A stretch of 64,000 nt of DNA from Echinococcus granulosus (lineage: Eukaryota; Platyhelminthes; Cestoda; Cyclophyllidea; Taeniidae), in NCBI RefSeq assembly GCF_000524195.1, contig NW_020170437.1:195525-259524 (forward strand). The letters are read 5' to 3'. The notes beneath the pieces were generated by a model. The model did not search any database. It had not been told where the DNA came from and saw only the letters and a list, made by a program, of their open reading frames with translations. The position numbers were made by a program, and so were the translations under genes. The first letter of the stretch is position 1; each line of letters starts with the position of its first letter. Below, one piece after another: positions 61,901 to 64,000 of the stretch.

Positions 61901-63859
61901 ATTTGATTTTTCGCTGAAAGCATCTAGAACAGTCGGTGGTTTTTGGTAGTCTAAATGGCGCAGTCCTTTTAAAGGCATCCCTCAAAGAGACCCACCCACA
62001 TAGAAAATGCAAAAAAATAACAGCGTTTGAGTGTAGGAAGCGAGTAGGCTAATTTTCAAAAAGAAACAGCACAACATCAATCATAAGGTCATAGCGATTC
62101 AAAACAAAGCATAACCTCATTATAAACAGCTATATTCACCAATTAAAAAGAAACTTCTCGTTGGTAATACATAATGCGTAGTTCGCGGCAAGTCAATTAT
62201 CGAAAAAAAGTGTATAAATGAACAAAAAAGAAAGGACTTGCCTCTTGCAAAACGGGCAAAAAACCCTTTTGCTGGAGATAATGGATAAGCATAATTGCAA
62301 AGGCATAGGAGGAAATCCCTCCCGCATCTGATTTTGGGACCCTGCAAGCCTACAAATGAGCGTAGCTACACTGATAAACGAGTGAAAAAAGAAAAACAAG
62401 AACATGCCGCAACTTCGACCGACCTTAAGAACAATTTTCAGTGCAATATTCAGTACCCGAAGACGTGGATCGATTTGATTGTAGAAATTGAGCATTTCGG
62501 TATTGTTGATTGCCTGCAAAAAATGAATAGTTTACCACCCTAAAGGACAAAAAACTCATCAGAGCCATAGATTTAAGTCCAGGACCCTTTCAAACCTACC
62601 AGGAAGTTTGAAAAGCTTAGATCTACTTCAAAACGATCTGCGACGGTAAATTTGATGATAGGGACTTTGGCGAAGTAAACGGGTCGGATGTTTGAGATTC
62701 CGAAATTCCGCGAACCTTTACCCAACAATCGCCTGAAAGTCTTTAGCAGCTGGAAACGAAATGAATATTACCCAAAATTCAAACTGGATAGTGGCGTGTA
62801 GAAATTGCAATATTTTGTTACATCTTCAAGACAAGTAGGAAAAAACACGACGATATATAAAACACTGTGAGGACTCACCGCCAATCTTTCAGTATTGTCT
62901 AAAAGAGAAGAAGCTTGGGGGCTGTCTGGAGGGAAAACAATGCAAATATCCATATCGCTAGCTGAAGTATCAAAACCGTTGGCACAAGAACCAAAGAGTT
63001 TCAATGAGACATCGGGATACACGGCCCGAAACAGTTTATTCAGATCAGTGACGACCACCTGCCATAGGAAAGAGCAGTTTTGGAGTTAAACTTAACGGTA
63101 ATTCAATTTAATTAAAGTTCACGTGAAATGTTTACCACTCAGTACTGACTACACACGTTGCACTGTCAGATGATATCAAAAGAAGGGTGTACACCTGAGG
63201 AAGAGGAAACACTCACTTGACGAAAACCCATTATTTCTTGGGAAGAGTGAAATTGAGATAGCTGAATAAGGCAATCGGATAGTTCCTGGAGATGCGTTCG
63301 ATTTGATACGTTGGGAACATTACCCTCCAACGTCTTCCAGAGAGACATGCTGACCGAGATATAGGGTTCGGATATGCAGGAGCTGTTACGGTGACCCGAA
63401 GCGCCACACAGGGTGCAAACTGGCGGAGGCCTATATGAATGTGCAATCATGGAAGAAGGCTGGCCGGAAGCATCTGAGCCAAGGATGGATGAATATGACT
63501 CAGAATCGTAAGACGGGCGAACGATGAATGGAAATGACAAGTCCTCTGATTTCAAGAGGCTCACTTTAGCAGAACTGTAATAATCCGGCTTATTCGAGTC
63601 TCGAATCTAAAAAGAATAGTAAATTTATTCAATTTATTGAAATGAGTTCAAGCCTGCTAAGGAGGGAAGGAGCTAGTAGAAAACTTACTACGGCATTCTC
63701 GACGTTAGTCTTGATGTACTTGCTCCAGGGATCGCCTGTGGCGGCGTTGGGTGCATCGCCTCCAATGCAATCAAGATGGAAATTCATCTTTTCCGCCTCT
63801 ACTTCTATTTCTTCAGGATTGCAAAAATCATCGCAATCATGGCCAATTGGCTCAATGTT
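58912..63859 (-). CDS. Cytoplasmic terminal nucleotidyltransferase (TUT4/7- or GLD2-like), 5' end outside window
   Basis: Exons: 63859-63689, 63606-63217, 63058-62879, 62749-62600, 62513-62424, 62349-62242, 61821-61744, 61191-61020, 60773-60726, 60648-60558, 60305-60121, 59177-58912. Sum 1929 nt, 642 aa, all phases fit. Such enzymes add U or A to RNA 3' ends and so control miRNA or mRNA stability. Order: a CCHC-like knuckle (CTLCGASGHRNSSC); the catalytic core LKLFGSCANGFDTSASDMDI with the DxD metal ligands; KFTVADRFEVDLSFSN with the third acidic residue; then LNIALKIVLK, SSYAFAIMLIHYLQQKGFLP and ELWFGFLRYYLFEF with EDPFNLRHNL, the PAP-associated domain. The C terminus has a Q6 stretch and Arg/Gly-rich repeats (RRGGVGRRGAG). 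The last splice is the least certain. The intron 62241-61822 has a GC donor. The knuckle directly before the core favours TUT4/7-like over GLD2; U versus A preference is not readable. Confidence 0.86.
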
Positions 63860-64000
63860 CTATTGGCAGGATAACATTGGTACATTAAATTCAAAAACCA
63901 TGATTATAACGACCAGCATGCCAAAAGCATCAACAAAACACCGTTATTTAAACTTTTTGGTCCAAGTAATGTATGATGCAGATCAACTAAAGCACCCGCA
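63860..64000 (-). other. Start of a further TUTase intron
   Basis: Acceptor CCAATAG at 63866-63860 (minus strand) precedes the most 5' exon in view. The rest to the edge looks intronic, so the gene continues to the right. Confidence 0.5.

Noticed and set aside
1..64000. tRNA genes, rRNA, CRISPR arrays, bacterial operons
   Set aside because: None found; gene structure is spliceosomal throughout. The only tRNA-like match is the 12-nt primer-binding site of the TRIM.

Overview
This is a protein-coding stretch of an AT-rich animal nuclear genome. I infer a parasitic flatworm, most likely a tapeworm. The reasons are spliceosomal genes with very short introns (36, 36, 39, 66 and 69 nt seen here), several GC-AG introns with the donor GCAAGT, and a family of miniature LTR elements (TRIMs) of the kind known from taeniid tapeworms. 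The species is not identifiable from sequence alone. There is one 100-N gap (22686-22785). No rRNA or tRNA genes, and no CRISPR array, were seen.

I rebuilt exon structures by hand from splice signals, reading phase and protein-family resemblance. Eight of the ten gene models (slingshot, LGIC, ZIP, COQ10, the Ig gene, MKRN2OS-like, and the visible parts of PGAP3 and the TUTase) close with total lengths divisible by three. ING and SWI5 are incomplete at the 5' end. From left to right: a PGAP3-type GPI-lipid remodelling hydrolase (+, <205-3515); a TRIM retrotransposon with intact LTR, primer-binding site, polypurine tract and LTR (4542-5417); COQ10 (+, 5815-7587), tail-to-tail with SWI5 (-, 7740-~8725); an ING-family PHD protein (-, 8870-9537 and beyond); Slingshot cofilin phosphatase (-, 11100-21959, 13 exons, 839 aa); a second TRIM beside the N gap; a pentameric ligand-gated ion channel without the Cys-loop cysteines (+, 23231-34458, 639 aa); a long intergenic region with decayed TRIM copies (34459-40945); a LIV-1 type ZIP zinc transporter (+, 40946-47822, 622 aa); a single-exon MKRN2OS-like protein (-, 48416-49015); a very large single-pass receptor-like protein with divergent Ig-like segments (-, 49347-58133, about 2300 aa in only four exons); and the 3' part of a cytoplasmic terminal nucleotidyltransferase (TUTase/poly(A) polymerase; -, 58912-63859 and beyond).

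The genes do not form a pathway; this is ordinary metazoan gene order. The points most worth following up are the giant Ig-like gene, the Cys-less channel with its long N-terminal extension and no signal peptide, the TRIM family with a primer-binding site matching the tRNA-Leu 3' end, and the three GCAAGT GC-AG introns. All coordinates of spliced genes are manual predictions without transcript support.
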